Part shown: one piece after another, positions 1 through 8,849 of the stretch
Position numbering within the stretch: position 1 is the first letter of the stretch
Layout of the letters: every line of letters begins with the position of its first letter
NCBI GenBank assembly: GCA_028456385.1
Contig: JALNQF010000627.1
Span: forward strand, 1 to 18,915
Reading direction: 5' to 3'
Origin: Ophiosphaerella korrae
Taxonomy: Eukaryota; Ascomycota; Dothideomycetes; Pleosporales; Phaeosphaeriaceae
Length of the DNA: 18,915 nucleotides
The notes under the pieces: generated by a model
What the model was told of the DNA's origin: nothing
Seen by the model: only the letters and a program-made list of their open reading frames with translations
Database searches by the model: none
Program-made: the position numbers and the translations under genes

Positions 1-99
1 TTACTACTTTAAGATACTTTTAGCTTAGATTTATAAGATATTAAGAGAGCTTAGTAGCTATAAATATAACGTCTAGTCGCACTATTATTGCTGTGTACA

Positions 100-880
100 A
101 GATAGATCTTACTCGCTCCTAGTAGTCCTTAATTTTACGCTTTAAGGCCTCTCCTTTACTTAGCTACAGCTCTTCTACTAGTAATAGAGTTGTTAGAAAA
201 CTTATAGAGCTTACGAGATTAAACTTTTTTACTATCTTGTTAATATACTTATCGTAGACGAGCGTAATAGTCCTATCTAGCTAACTCTATATTACTCGTA
301 TGCCTAGGAACTAGCTTACTAGGCCTTTGTCTTCTATATTATACGCTCGTTTAATTCTTTTAACAATTTAGCAAGCTTCTAATTAGTAGATTTTGTAATA
401 TATTACTAATATATTATTAACGTAGAAGAGAAAGAGTATTTTACGCTCCTTATTATAGAATAAGCACAGCTCTTCTTTTAAGACTATAAGACTAGCTTAT
501 TTAAGCGTTCTTAAGAGCTCCTTATACTAGAGGAGCAGCGAGTCTTTAAGGCTATATAGCGCTCGATTAAGCTTAACGCACTTACTAGCTACTTTAAACC
601 TATCTAAGAGCTTATAGATAACTACTAGTTAATAATCTCTATATACGTAGAGGAAAGCTCTAATAACGTTATACTAAGCTACTTCTAGGTTAAACTTAGC
701 TGTAATCGCTATTACGGTTTAAAACGAGCGCGCTGCTAACGTAGTAGTATAAGTTAATTGTATTAAATTAATTATTTAGAGGTCTCTATACACTACAATC
801 CAAGCTTTATACTTAAGAAAGTAGCTATCTTAGTTAAGTTTGTATGTAAAAACCTACTTTAGAGGTAGCAGCTAATTGCT
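100..880 (-). pseudogene. copia-1 reverse transcriptase relic
   Basis: Reverse transcriptase would copy the element RNA into cDNA. Reading the minus strand from about 880 downwards, the order matches copia RT: a KxVFTYKL-like start, a block where AKFNLEVA and then YNV mark the first palm motif (about 640-720), VKLNRALYSLKDSPLL (about 545-590) for the ALYGLK motif, ELCLFYN, then the catalytic box at 413-424. That box reads YVNN where active copia enzymes have YVDD, so both Asp codons became Asn by G-to-A change. FLGIRV and an INKIVKKFNL stretch follow, as in the copia connection region. Stops fall at expected Gln or Trp sites. The RNase H domain expected next is beyond the left edge. The enzyme must be dead. 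Confidence 0.88.
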
Positions 881-2229
881 CGATTACGAGCGCTCTATCT
901 CCTCCTAGGTACTAGCTACTAGTAGCATATTAATCTCTTTCTAAGCTGCTTATTTAAAGAGCTGCCCGTGTAGGTACGTATATAGGTGCTTCTAATTCTA
1001 TAGTAGTAGTAGTAGCTTATCTTAATATAGATAAGCTTATAGCTATAGCTATAGCTTAAGCTAAGTAGCTACTACGATTACAGCGTTTACTACAGCGAGC
1101 TCTATATTTAGGTTACAGTCTATTAGTACTTGTAGGAGTAGCTTGTCTAGTATACTACTCTATTTACTCTACTTAGGTTTATATAATAATAAGTAAGCGC
1201 TTAAGCTTCTAGCGCTATTGTCTAGCTTATTATTTTAGAGTCTTTAGCTTAATCGCGTTAGCGCTAGCTATTACTAGCGTATACGCTACTAATAAGCTCT
1301 AACTATATTATTTAGAGCTACATAAGATATAGCTACTTAATAAGAGATAGTATCTACTTTATTTAGAGCTACAAAAGCTATAGCTACTTAAAGAAAGGTA
1401 GTTTAATAAGTAGCTATTTAATAAGTTAAACTCTTATCTATTAGCTACTCTAAAGCGCTTACTTCTCTAGTTAATTGTAATTTTTAAGAGCTTTTAGATA
1501 CTTCGCTATGTTAATTTCTATAATTAATATTAGTACCTATATACTAAACTCTTTTAGGTTTAGGTGTTTACTCTAGAGTTCAAAGGCTACTAAGCTTAGG
1601 TTACTCTATATAGATTCTATATAGTTTGCTAGCTAAGCTTACTACCTATATAAGATCTACCCCTTATTCTACTAAGATAGCTAGCTAGCTAGCTTAGCTT
1701 TTAGTATTACATAGAGCTCTACCCCCTAGATTTTACTCTAGGTGCTTGCCTTACTAGTTACCTTCTAGGATTTAAGCTACTTTATAGAGCTAGTTATATA
1801 TATTATCCTAGGTCTCTTTTACGTTGCGCGCTACGTCTTTATATAACACGTTAACAAGTTTTTAAATCTCTAGCTTTAAGAGCTTTTAATAAGCTTTACT
1901 CCTCTTATTATAGAAGAGCTACTTATTAAATGTTACGTTACGCGTTGTAATTACCTAATCTAATTCTAGGACCTATATCCTATATATATTAGATACTCTA
2001 TATCTTACTAGATATCTAATATAGCCCTAAAGGCTTATTTTAAAGCCTCTCTTATTGCGCCTAGCTACTTACTCCTTGTTAAGTAGATATGCGTAGTAGC
2101 TATAAGCGTATACTCTACTCTAATCTAGCTAAAAGTCTACTATAGTAGCTCTTACTTACTTAGGCTAATAGTATCTAAAGTACTATCTAAACTAGCTATT
2201 AAGTACTATATTAAGAGCTTATATATTGT

Positions 2230-2395
2230 AAGCGCAGCTTAGGCTTATATTATATAGCTATATAGCTACCTCTACTATCTCTAGCTAGAGCCTTTCTAGT
2301 AGGTTAGCACTTATCCTTATCTTAATTACTTTTGTTATTATTTCTTAACTAGCTCTCTTAGCTCCTCTATTTAGCTCGTACGTATATACTAGAGT
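2230..2395 (-). pseudogene. copia-1 integrase relic (C-terminal part of catalytic core)
   Basis: The minus strand from 2389 downwards reads VYTYELNRGAKRAS, then EIITKVIKIRISANLLERL, EIVEVAI and LYNISLS. This is the conserved copia integrase stretch around the third catalytic residue: the family pattern is YTxExNGGAERAG, then a helix with M/IRI and an LPxxLWPE-type motif. Here NGGAERA has become NRGAKRA by G-to-A changes, and the catalytic Glu is now Lys. It is in the same frame as the protease and RT relics. The upstream integrase (about 2400-2950: HHCC zinc finger, first catalytic Asp) could not be identified with confidence in this frame; a C-rich segment near 2690 lies in another frame and was rejected. 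Integrase would have joined element cDNA to the chromosome. Confidence 0.8.
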
Positions 2396-2949
2396 ACTCT
2401 TAACTATAATCTCTTCTTGTTTAGCTTAAATCTAGAAGCGCGTCTTACCTCTCTATAGGAGCGTTACTACTTTATTATCTTACTAGAGTACGTACGTATA
2501 AAGCTTATAGCGCGTTAGTAGTAGCTTTGTAAAGCTTTTAAATACTCTTATTATCTCTTAGAGTATTTTACTTTATAATAGGTAGGTATAGAGCTTACTA
2601 TTATACTTATACTTAAGTAGTATAGTCTAAACTTCTCTAAAGCAGCTAGTAGGTATATTAAATAGGTCCTACGCTACTTACTAGTATAGGCGCAGAGCTC
2701 TCTCTCTAGGCTACCTTAAGATAACTTACTTAGTGTATACTATTAAGTAATACTCGTACTTAATACGCGCTATCCTATTAATATATACGTTTCTTGCGCT
2801 CGTTACTAGCGCTCGTAGTACTTCTAGTCTAAGATAACTAGCTCTAGCGTACTAGAGCTCCTCTAAGTTACTTCTAGGCGTTGTGCGCTATAAGTTAAGC
2901 TAGTAATTAACTTAATTACCTTAAGTTACGCTTATAATAGTTAGATAAA

Positions 2950-3439
2950 ACGTAATAGGCTCGTATTTAATAAAAGTAAAGTTATATTTACGTATTAGCG
3001 TTGCTAGTACGATGCTCTCTACTAGCGTTCCTATTCTTAGAGTTACGTTAAAACCTTAATACTATACTCTAGCTTACTATAATTAAGCTTTAGATACTAT
3101 ATTAATATAAAATCCTTTAACTACTACTACTTTATAAAGCACAAGATTCTTTATACGCTTACTATAAGTACTATTTAGAGCGTTCTTAAGGATTTAAGTA
3201 CCTTTACTAAGTATTAGAAACGCTTATATACTTACCTTTACGTAGCTTACGCCTTTTACTTTTATAAAAGAGCCTAGTTCTATAAGACTTATTAAGTTAA
3301 CTAAGTAGAGAGTAGCTCTATTATTAAGTATAGTACTCTTAGAGAGTAGGTAAGCGTTAAAATCTAGCATTAAGTAGGCTCTAAGAGCAGGCTTAATAAG
3401 TTTACCTAAGTTAATAAGCGTGCCTAGGTCGATAAACAT
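2950..3439 (-). pseudogene. copia-1 protease and pre-integrase linker relic (contains the only ATG-initiated ORF)
   Basis: Positions 3439-3224 form a 71-residue open frame starting with ATG, the largest in the window, but it is a fragment of gag-pol and not a gene. Codons 39-43 (3311-3325) read NNRAT where an aspartic protease has D-S/N-G-A-T; Asp to Asn and Gly to Arg are G-to-A changes. LYLVN then matches the HxVN that follows in copia proteases, and an LGSF stretch matches the usual EPGSF. Past the stop at 3221-3223 the same frame continues with a GKGT-like loop (SKGT), then VVVVKGFYINIVSKA and a GFNVTLR stretch, typical of the copia gag-pre-integrase region. The N-terminal part (3386-3457) is an 18-bp tandem repeat. 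Surviving as an ORF by chance is the simplest reading. Confidence 0.82.
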
Positions 3440-3457
3440 GCCTAGGTCAATAAGTAC
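3386..3457 (-). repeat. Degenerate 18-bp tandem repeat in copia-1 Gag-Pol linker
   Basis: On the minus strand the hexapeptide pattern LIDLGM / FIDLGT / LINLGK repeats with an 18-bp period, followed by a broken fourth unit (LIKPAL). The first two units share the core GACCTAGGCA. Allowing for RIP this could once have encoded an acidic, Pro/Gly-rich linker between Gag and protease; that original composition is inference. It creates the N-terminal residues of the small open frame beginning at 3439. Confidence 0.6.
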
Positions 3458-3649
3458 TGCGTTTAGCTAGCCTAGATAGGCCGGAGCCTTTAATTTAACT
3501 AACTCTAAGCTAGCTTTAACTAGTTCCTAAGAGAGACTAGCCTACTTTTAAGTTACTAGGGTTTTAACTACTATAAAGCGCGGCTTATCTAAATAAGCCT
3601 ATATTTTCGCTTTTCTATTATTATCTATTTTAAATAGACTACCTATAAG

Positions 3650-3720
3650 CGCTACTTATATCTATCTACAATCTTGTAGCTTCTAGTAGTAAGCTTAGCT
3701 ATATAGGTAGTTATATTTTA
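3650..3720 (-). pseudogene. copia-1 Gag zinc-knuckle relic
   Basis: Reading down from 3718 in the element frame gives KYNYLYS, a stop, AYY, a stop and KLQDCR. Reversing C-to-T and G-to-A changes gives a plausible Cys-x2-Cys-x3-His-x5-Cys finger in which only the last Cys codon is still intact (in QDCR). Such a finger binds element RNA during packaging. The position between the Gag core and the protease fits. The spacing differs by a residue or so from the standard CX2CX4HX4C knuckle, so this call rests partly on context. Confidence 0.5.
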
Positions 3721-3879
3721 AGTTAGAGCTTAACGCTTATAGCTTAGATCTTCTAAATGTTGTAAATACGCTAGCTCTTTAATTAGTAGTTTAGAGCTTA
3801 TACTCTTATAATAGAGCTAAGTAGATACTACTAATTTACCCTAGCGTAAGTACTTTTAAGCTAAGGACTAAGCTCTAGA

Positions 3880-4470
3880 TTACTAATTAGCTTATTATCT
3901 AAGCCTAGTCTAGAGCTAGCTTTAGCATTAACGCCTTTAGGAAATCTTATACTATAAGCTTGCTTATTACCTTTATAATATTGTACGCGATTACACGCTA
4001 ATATAGGCGTAGCTACTTATTATACTAGAGCTCTAGCAATTAGCGTCCTTAGCGAGCCTTCTATAGATAGGCTCGGTATTAAGCTTAGATAAGATTACTA
4101 GCGCTAGTATTAGATAGGGCTAGTAAGCTCTTTAGCGTTTAGACAAGCTCTTATAACGTAGCTTTATTATTTATAAGTAGAGTTATCTTAGCTATTACTA
4201 GATAGCTTAGATTAACTATAGCGTTTACCTAGGTACTTAGAGCTCTAAGGCGTACTATTTACAATACCTAGGTATCTTTTATAGCTTAGTATTTCTCTAT
4301 TATAAGCTTATAGGTAGCTACTTCTTCTACTATTACTAGGCTCTTTAGTTTAAGTTAAACTAGTTTGTTAGCGTAGATATTAGGAATGTTATTAGCTTCT
4401 AGATTAACGAGCTACTAGATACCTAGCTTAAGAGCGTTGTAGTAGAGTTGTGTAAACTATACTAGCTATT
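3880..4470 (-). pseudogene. copia-1 Gag core relic
   Basis: The frame shared by the rest of copia-1 is relatively open here. It includes the segments VNAIVNLSYLVIAKITLL, INNKATL, then LKSLLALSNTSASNLI, YRAYL and a KAR-like basic stretch, ending near DFLKALMLKLALD. The helix-rich pattern with a TL-x-LKSLLA block, a YRAYL-x-KAR block and a DFL-x-AL block resembles the Gag core of fungal copia elements. The likely role is forming the particle shell that encloses element RNA. The true start codon cannot be placed: ATG codons have been largely erased, and the first plausible codons lie near 4450-4470, after a leader of about 150 bp. Stops occur at CAA/CAG- or TGG-derived sites. Confidence 0.65.
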
Positions 4471-4550
4471 ATAAGCGCTTATTAAGTAGGGTAGTACCTT
4501 TGTTAAGTAGAGTAATCTTACTATAGGATATTATAAGCGATTAAGTAATA

Positions 4551-4585
4551 GATAAGATAAGATAGGATAGGATAGGTTAGGATAA
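4551..4585 (+). repeat. Pentanucleotide microsatellite (GATAR)7
   Basis: Seven consecutive 5-bp units run GATAA, GATAA, GATAG, GATAG, GATAG, GTTAG, GATAA. It lies in the inferred untranslated leader of copia-1, between LTR and Gag. It may partly be a by-product of RIP in a tandem repeat (GATAG to GATAA is a G-to-A change). Confidence 0.8.
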
Positions 4586-4617
4586 GAGTATACTAAGCTT
4601 GCGATCTCTTACTATAG

Positions 4618-4829
4618 TGCATAGGATAGAACTATTAAGTAATTTTTAGCGCTAGGCTTATAACTATTACAAGATGTAAGCTTAGGAATAAGTAGGAGAT
4701 AATTATTAATTGAAGAGCTATCTAAGCTAGGCTACTTATATATAGTAGAGTAGCTCGAATAGCTTATACAGCTCGCTTACTACTATAGGCTTACCTAAAT
4801 TGTATAGAGCAGAGCTCTAACTTGCAACA
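4618..4829 (-). repeat. Probable copia-1 5' LTR
   Basis: On the minus strand the stretch opens with TGTTGCAAGTTAGAGC at 4829 and closes with ...TATGCA at 4618, giving about 212 bp with TG...CA ends, a normal copia LTR size. The outer boundary is well supported: gypsy-B sequence similarity stops exactly at 4830. The inner boundary is a guess from the CA end. The bases just inside (4601-4617) could be a degraded primer-binding site, but no tRNA match was established. The partner LTR would be outside the window, so target-site duplication (TCTTC expected, 4830-4834) cannot be tested. Confidence 0.55.
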
Positions 4830-5385
4830 TCTTCTTTTATTTCTAAGAATATAAAGATATTATCTAGGTATATAAATATAAATATATTTAAGTACTCTCT
4901 TAGTACTATATTAATTCTTTTTTAAAATACTACTAGTATATTTATTAATCTAAAAAGTATAACTATATATTTATATAGTCTATATTATGTTTAAAATACT
5001 ATTTTCTATTTATTACTTTTTTTAATTCTAATTTAGTAGTAAGTATTCTAGATATCTAGTTTTATAAAGATTTATACTTTACGTTACTTATTTTATATCT
5101 TATTTAAATGTAGTAGAGAGTATTAGTTTTTATCTATAATTATATCTGTTTTTCTAAAGTATATATATAGTTATTTATTTTTTATTTATTTTTTATTTAT
5201 AAAGATAAGTTTATATACTACTAAAGATTAGGATTCTTATATCTATCTTTTTTTTAGCGCGTTCTAGATAAATATTTATTTAATCTTAGATTCTTCTTTA
5301 GTTTTCTAGTATACTAGGCTCTATCCTACGTTCTTCTTTTCTTCTAGGTTTATTACTAAGTTCTATAGCTAATATTCTAGAATAT
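4830..5385 (-). pseudogene. gypsy-B: Ty3/gypsy protease-RT fragment, inverted relative of gypsy-A
   Basis: The minus strand aligns almost end to end with the plus strand of gypsy-A from about 9310 to 9863, mostly with transition differences and small A/T changes. Shared landmarks include the region before the RT palm (AAAAAAAGATAGATATAAGAA at 5237-5257 matches 9443 onwards), the KLDI block, and the stretch through the YLDN catalytic box (about 4860-4875 here). The RT is cut off at 4830 by copia-1. The rest of its pol would lie left of copia-1, outside the window. At the other end similarity stops near 5385, so Gag, protease core and 5' LTR are missing. B is more AT-rich than A and has lost nearly all C, so it may have been through more RIP. 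Confidence 0.85.
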
Positions 5386-5908
5386 AGTGTTATAAGGTTA
5401 TATACCTAATATAGATATAGGGCCTAAGAGCTTATTAGTCTTAGAGATCTTAAACTTTATTAGCTAAACTAACTCTAAATATTATTTGCCCTCCTATAAG
5501 TTATATCCTATAACCTAAGGGCCTATTAGCTACCTTCTTTTTTCTCTCCTCTTTAATAGTTTACCTTCTTATAAGCTCTTAGTACTTGTATTTCCTTAGT
5601 AACTACTTACTTTCTTTTTACTATTCCTTTCTTTATAATACTCTACTATATACCTCTCCTCTTATATAGAGCTTAGTCTTATTAAGCTACTATACTTAAT
5701 TAAAAGCCTCTAACTTAAAAAGAAGGTAAAACCTACCTTAACCTATAAACCCCTTTCTTATTTTATTAGCTACAAAGTACTTAAACTATTAGATCTAAAA
5801 TAATTTAAATTTGTAATTTAGCCCTACTTTATAAATAGTCTAGTATCTAGTACTAACTATATATATAGTTAGAGAGTAACTTAGGCCTTCTAGCTAAAAT
5901 ATTAATAT
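5386..5908. other. Unassigned AT-rich segment between gypsy-B and gypsy-A
   Basis: No coding relic was recognised on either strand. The segment starts with TGTTATAAGGTTATATACC (5387 on), which has the TG start and TGTTATA ending shared by many LTRs, including gypsy-A's own. A TATAAATAG-like box at 5831-5839 would suit an LTR promoter. A matching CA end and a duplicated target were not found, so calling it a solo or truncated LTR is speculative. Two related blocks, GTTATAAGGTTATAT near 5388 and AGTTATATCCTATAACC near 5500, are imperfect inverted copies. Confidence 0.4.
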
Positions 5909-6229
5909 TGTTATAAGCGTAACAAGAGAAATCGAGATAGAACTAATTAGTCTTAACTTAGGTAATAACAAAGCTTAGAACAAGTAAGGTAATAACTTTA
6001 ATTAGGAGACTACTTATAATTAGGATACGTAGGTAATCTCTTAATCTATTAAGTATATAGATAGAAAATAACTATAGATTAATAGATTAGTAATCTATAA
6101 TCTATAGTTACTAAGACTAAATACAAGTAATAGATTAATAGATTAGTTAGACTATATAATTAGTAGCGATGCGCATTATTAAGATATTATTGTAAGAGAG
6201 TTATCCCTTATACCTCTTATTTTCGCACT

Positions 6230-6328
6230 AATGTTAGTAAGTTTGTAACTTACTAATATTGCAAACTTACTAATATTACAAACTTACTAATATCGCAAAC
6301 TTACTAATATTGCAAACTTACTAACATT
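6230..6328 (+). repeat. 17-bp tandem repeat bounded by 16-bp inverted arms
   Basis: Units of CTTACTAATATTGCAAA start at 6249, 6266, 6283 and 6300, with a partial fifth at 6317-6328. Units differ only at the TTGC site (TTAC, TCGC). The left flank AATGTTAGTAAGTTTG (6230-6245) is the exact reverse complement of CAAACTTACTAACATT (6313-6328), so the array is a tandem run with one inverted leading unit and could fold as a hairpin. Several units keep both TG and CA in TTGCAAAC, uncommon in this window. It sits in the insertion within the gypsy-A 5' LTR. Confidence 0.9.
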
Positions 6329-6365
6329 TAACTACCTTTCTACTTTTAGTTAGCGCTTAGTAAGC

Positions 6366-6387
6366 TACTAGGTATATATACCTAGTA
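6366..6387. repeat. 22-bp perfect palindrome
   Basis: TACTAGGTATATATACCTAGTA is its own reverse complement. It lies in the 288-bp insertion in the gypsy-A 5' LTR, downstream of the 17-bp array. Because TA, CTAG and TATA are all abundant here, moderately long palindromes are less surprising than in normal DNA. Confidence 0.8.
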
Positions 6388-6775
6388 CTTACTTAGATAG
6401 CTTTATCTACTATTTACTCTTTTTAGTTAATTGTTAAAACTACCTTATTAAGTTATCTTGCGTAAAGTCTACTTTATAGTTATTAGCAATTTAATTATTA
6501 ACTATAAGCAATAATATTTAGATAGTTATAAAATATCTTATACTATTTATAGCCTATTATAGATTATAATATAAGCTTTTATTATTACTTTTTAATCTAC
6601 TAATACTTTATAGGCTACTAAGAAGTTAACTCTAGTAAGCCTATTACACCTTACTAATTTAGTTATTATAAGAAGTAAAGTATAAGTAGCGTATAGTCTA
6701 GCTAATATAATAGTAGAAAGTTTAATAAGTAAAGTACCTAGGAGTAGTTATAAGTTAGATAGTACTATATAGGAA

Positions 6776-7730
6776 GTAATTAAAGATTATATAAATAAAC
6801 TAATTAATAATAAAAAAGATATAAAAATAGTAATTAAAGCCTTAGAAACGTAAAATAAAGAACTACAAGACTACTTAAAGTAAAATAAAGTATAAATTAA
6901 AGCTATTATTAAAGGCTAGAACTAGATAGAACTAATTACCTAATAACTAGAGATAAGTGCAATAAAGAAACTACCTAAAATACTTATCCTTAAGAAGTTT
7001 AATAGAATAAGAGAGAAATTAAGACTTTTTATAGTATTAGTATAACTCTAGATAGATATATAAGTACTATACTTTAATATAGAAGAAAAGAAGGTAATAT
7101 ATATTAGATTATATCTTAAAGAAGATATAATAAGATAGTACAAACCTTACTAGATAGACTATACAATATACTCTCTAATAACCTAGAAAGATAAATCTAG
7201 AGCTATTTTTAGAAGTTATAAATACTTTACTAAGTAAATAAGAGTAGTAGTTAGAGATATAGATATTACCTAATAAGCTAAAGAAAAACTTAAAAGGCTT
7301 ATATAATAAAAGAGTGTCCCTAAATATATATTATAGTTTAAATAACTATTGTAAAATATAGAATAGAATAAATTAGCCCTAATATTACAATTTAAATAAA
7401 GACTAAATAAGAAAATCTAATACAAGATAATTTATATAGAGAAACTAAGAATACTAAAAGCTCTAAAGTAATAAGTAATCTAAATTAATAATAACTTTTA
7501 AGAATAGAAAAAGAATAAGTATAGTAGCTAACTTAGAAACTAAGATACTAGAGACCCTATAATCCTTAATACTAACAAAGATAAAAAGAAAAAGAAGAAT
7601 AAAGACTTTACGTACTTTAATTATAGTAAGAAAGGCTACTACGTAAAAGATTACTAATTACAAAAGAAGAAAGATATAGTATACTATAAATATAGAAAAC
7701 TAAGATACTTTAGAAAAGACTATAAAAGTA
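6776..7730 (+). pseudogene. gypsy-A Gag relic with two zinc knuckles
   Basis: Gag would form the virus-like particle and bind element RNA. The frame starting near 6776 reads VIKDYINKLINNKKDIK (a coiled-coil-like start), then KLPKILILKKFNRIR, where gypsy Gags have a P-x-P-x-FxG motif, then helix-rich sequence with LKEDI, YSLIT, FRSYKYFTK and an LKYISQFKQLL-like block near 7330, matching the retrotransposon Gag domain. Two knuckles follow: 7613-7654 (Y-F-N-Y-x4-Y-x4-Y, from C-F-N-C-G-K-K-G-H) and 7682-7723 (Y-Y-K-Y-x4-Y-x4-Y). Both fit CX2CX4HX4C with every Cys and His codon turned to Tyr (TGY to TAY, CAY to TAY). The start codon is lost; no stop separates Gag from Pol that cannot be explained by RIP. 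Confidence 0.88.
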
Positions 7731-8849
7731 AAGACTACAAGAAAAATAAAGAAATATAGTTAAAGATAACTAAAAAAGAAGTACTAAAAGTATAAGCTAA
7801 ACTCTAAGAGAAGGTAGCTAGAAGTAAAGAAATATAATATATAATACTCTACTAGACCTTTTGTTATAAAGATAACTACTATATATATCTTTTTAGTAAG
7901 TAAAGAATAGGATATTTCTTATAAAAGAATAGAGTAGTAGTAATAAAAGAAAGAATAAAAGTATAGCTAGAAGAGATAGTATATATAATAGACTTACTAA
8001 TAGAAGATTTAGAAGAGAAAGAACCCTAGATTCTATTAATCTAGGCTAAAGGACTAGTACTAAATAAAGAGACTACTATAGCTTCCTCTAAAGAACTATA
8101 AGAAAGTAAAAGATAGGTTAGTATAAAAAGTATAGAGTATACCTAGCTAGATATATATAGCTATAATAGCTATATAATAATAAGTATATAGGAATAAAAC
8201 AAAGAATAGAAGTTTATTTAGAAATACTTACTAGTTATAAGTATAAAAGAAGCGTACAAAGACTAGAAAGAATAAAATCCTAAAGAAATAATATTTATAC
8301 TATTTTAAGAATAGATAAAATAATATATAGTTATAGTAGGAAGGATACCTATATAAAAAGAATAGTAGTACCTTATAAGAAAAACGTAATAGATTAACAA
8401 AGCCTATACACTAAGAGTACTAGTAGTGTACTATATCCTAATAATAGATATACCTAGAAAAGATAAATACTAAGAAAGGGATAACAAAATAATAGACTTA
8501 AAACACTTAGTATATTTTAAAACATTATAGATATTATACCTAGATAAAAATTATATTATATATAGAAACCTAAAAGTAAGTAATAGTATATAGCTTATAA
8601 GAAGAAAAGGCTACAACTATATAAGAGTAATTCTAGTAGAAGATATCTAAGGATAAGAAATAATACTAGAAGAAGGTTACGTAGTAATAAGGCCTAGACT
8701 AAAACTATTTAAGAAATACGTCTAAGGAAGACTATAGTATAAATATAAGTATAATAAATATCTAAAATACAAAGAATATAAACTTAAAGTAAGGCTATAG
8801 CCCTAGATAGATAAATAATTTATAAAATTACCTAAGTAAAAAAGGCTAG

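Larger units (their letters stand above)
1..4829 (-). mobile_element. copia-1: RIP-degraded Ty1/copia LTR retrotransposon, truncated by left edge
   Basis: Domains on the minus strand run in copia order from high to low coordinates: LTR, Gag, Gag zinc knuckle, protease, integrase, reverse transcriptase. Integrase before RT is the diagnostic Ty1/copia arrangement. The Gag core (near 4174), knuckle (near 3718), protease (3325), integrase (2380) and RT (424) motifs are all in the same reading frame, so the roughly 4.3 kb gag-pol has suffered base changes but no net frameshift between these points. RNase H and the 3' LTR would lie left of position 1. The right end at 4829 abuts the gypsy-B relic, which it interrupts. 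This stretch keeps more G, C and CpG than the rest of the window. The superfamily call is firm; a named family cannot be given. Confidence 0.9.
6191..6478 (+). mobile_element. 288-bp insertion in the gypsy-A 5' LTR, probable solo LTR of another element
   Basis: This block is absent from the 3' LTR, where GGATATAATTAGCAATT runs through uninterrupted. It begins TGTAAGAGAG and ends CTTTATA, compatible with TG...CA ends after RIP, and is flanked by ATTAT (6186-6190) and GTTAT (6479-6483), a 5-bp duplication differing by one transition. Equally, shifting by one base gives flanks TTATT/TTATT (6187-6191, 6480-6484) that match perfectly. Either way the duplication supports insertion after gypsy-A was assembled, not deletion from the 3' LTR. 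No related LTR was seen elsewhere in the window. A non-autonomous DNA element is the alternative, but clear terminal inverted repeats are lacking. Confidence 0.65.
5909..6648 (+). repeat. gypsy-A 5' LTR (carrying an insertion)
   Basis: It begins TGTTATAAGCG and ends CCTATTACA, and aligns with 12841-13287. Without the inserted segment it is about 447 bp. Over the aligned bases I count about 20 transitions and one transversion against the 3' LTR. A near-palindrome at 6070-6109 (12-bp arms 6070-6081 and 6098-6109) is shared by both LTRs. Bases just after 6648 should hold the primer-binding site; none could be matched to a tRNA by eye. Confidence 0.9.

Noticed and set aside
2640..2700. Minus-strand ELCAYTSK as the copia-1 integrase CxxC finger
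   Set aside because: It is in a different frame from all other copia-1 domains, and accepting it would need two compensating frame changes.
3224..3439. Small protein-coding gene starting with ATG at 3439
   Set aside because: It is in frame with copia-1 Gag, integrase and RT relics and holds a mutated protease active site, so it is a fragment of a dead element.
6249..6328. CRISPR-like array
   Set aside because: The 17-bp units are directly adjacent with no spacers; it is a simple tandem repeat in a eukaryotic LTR context.
6649..6680. Primer-binding site of gypsy-A
   Set aside because: The stretch should hold one, but no match to a tRNA 3' end could be shown after RIP changes.
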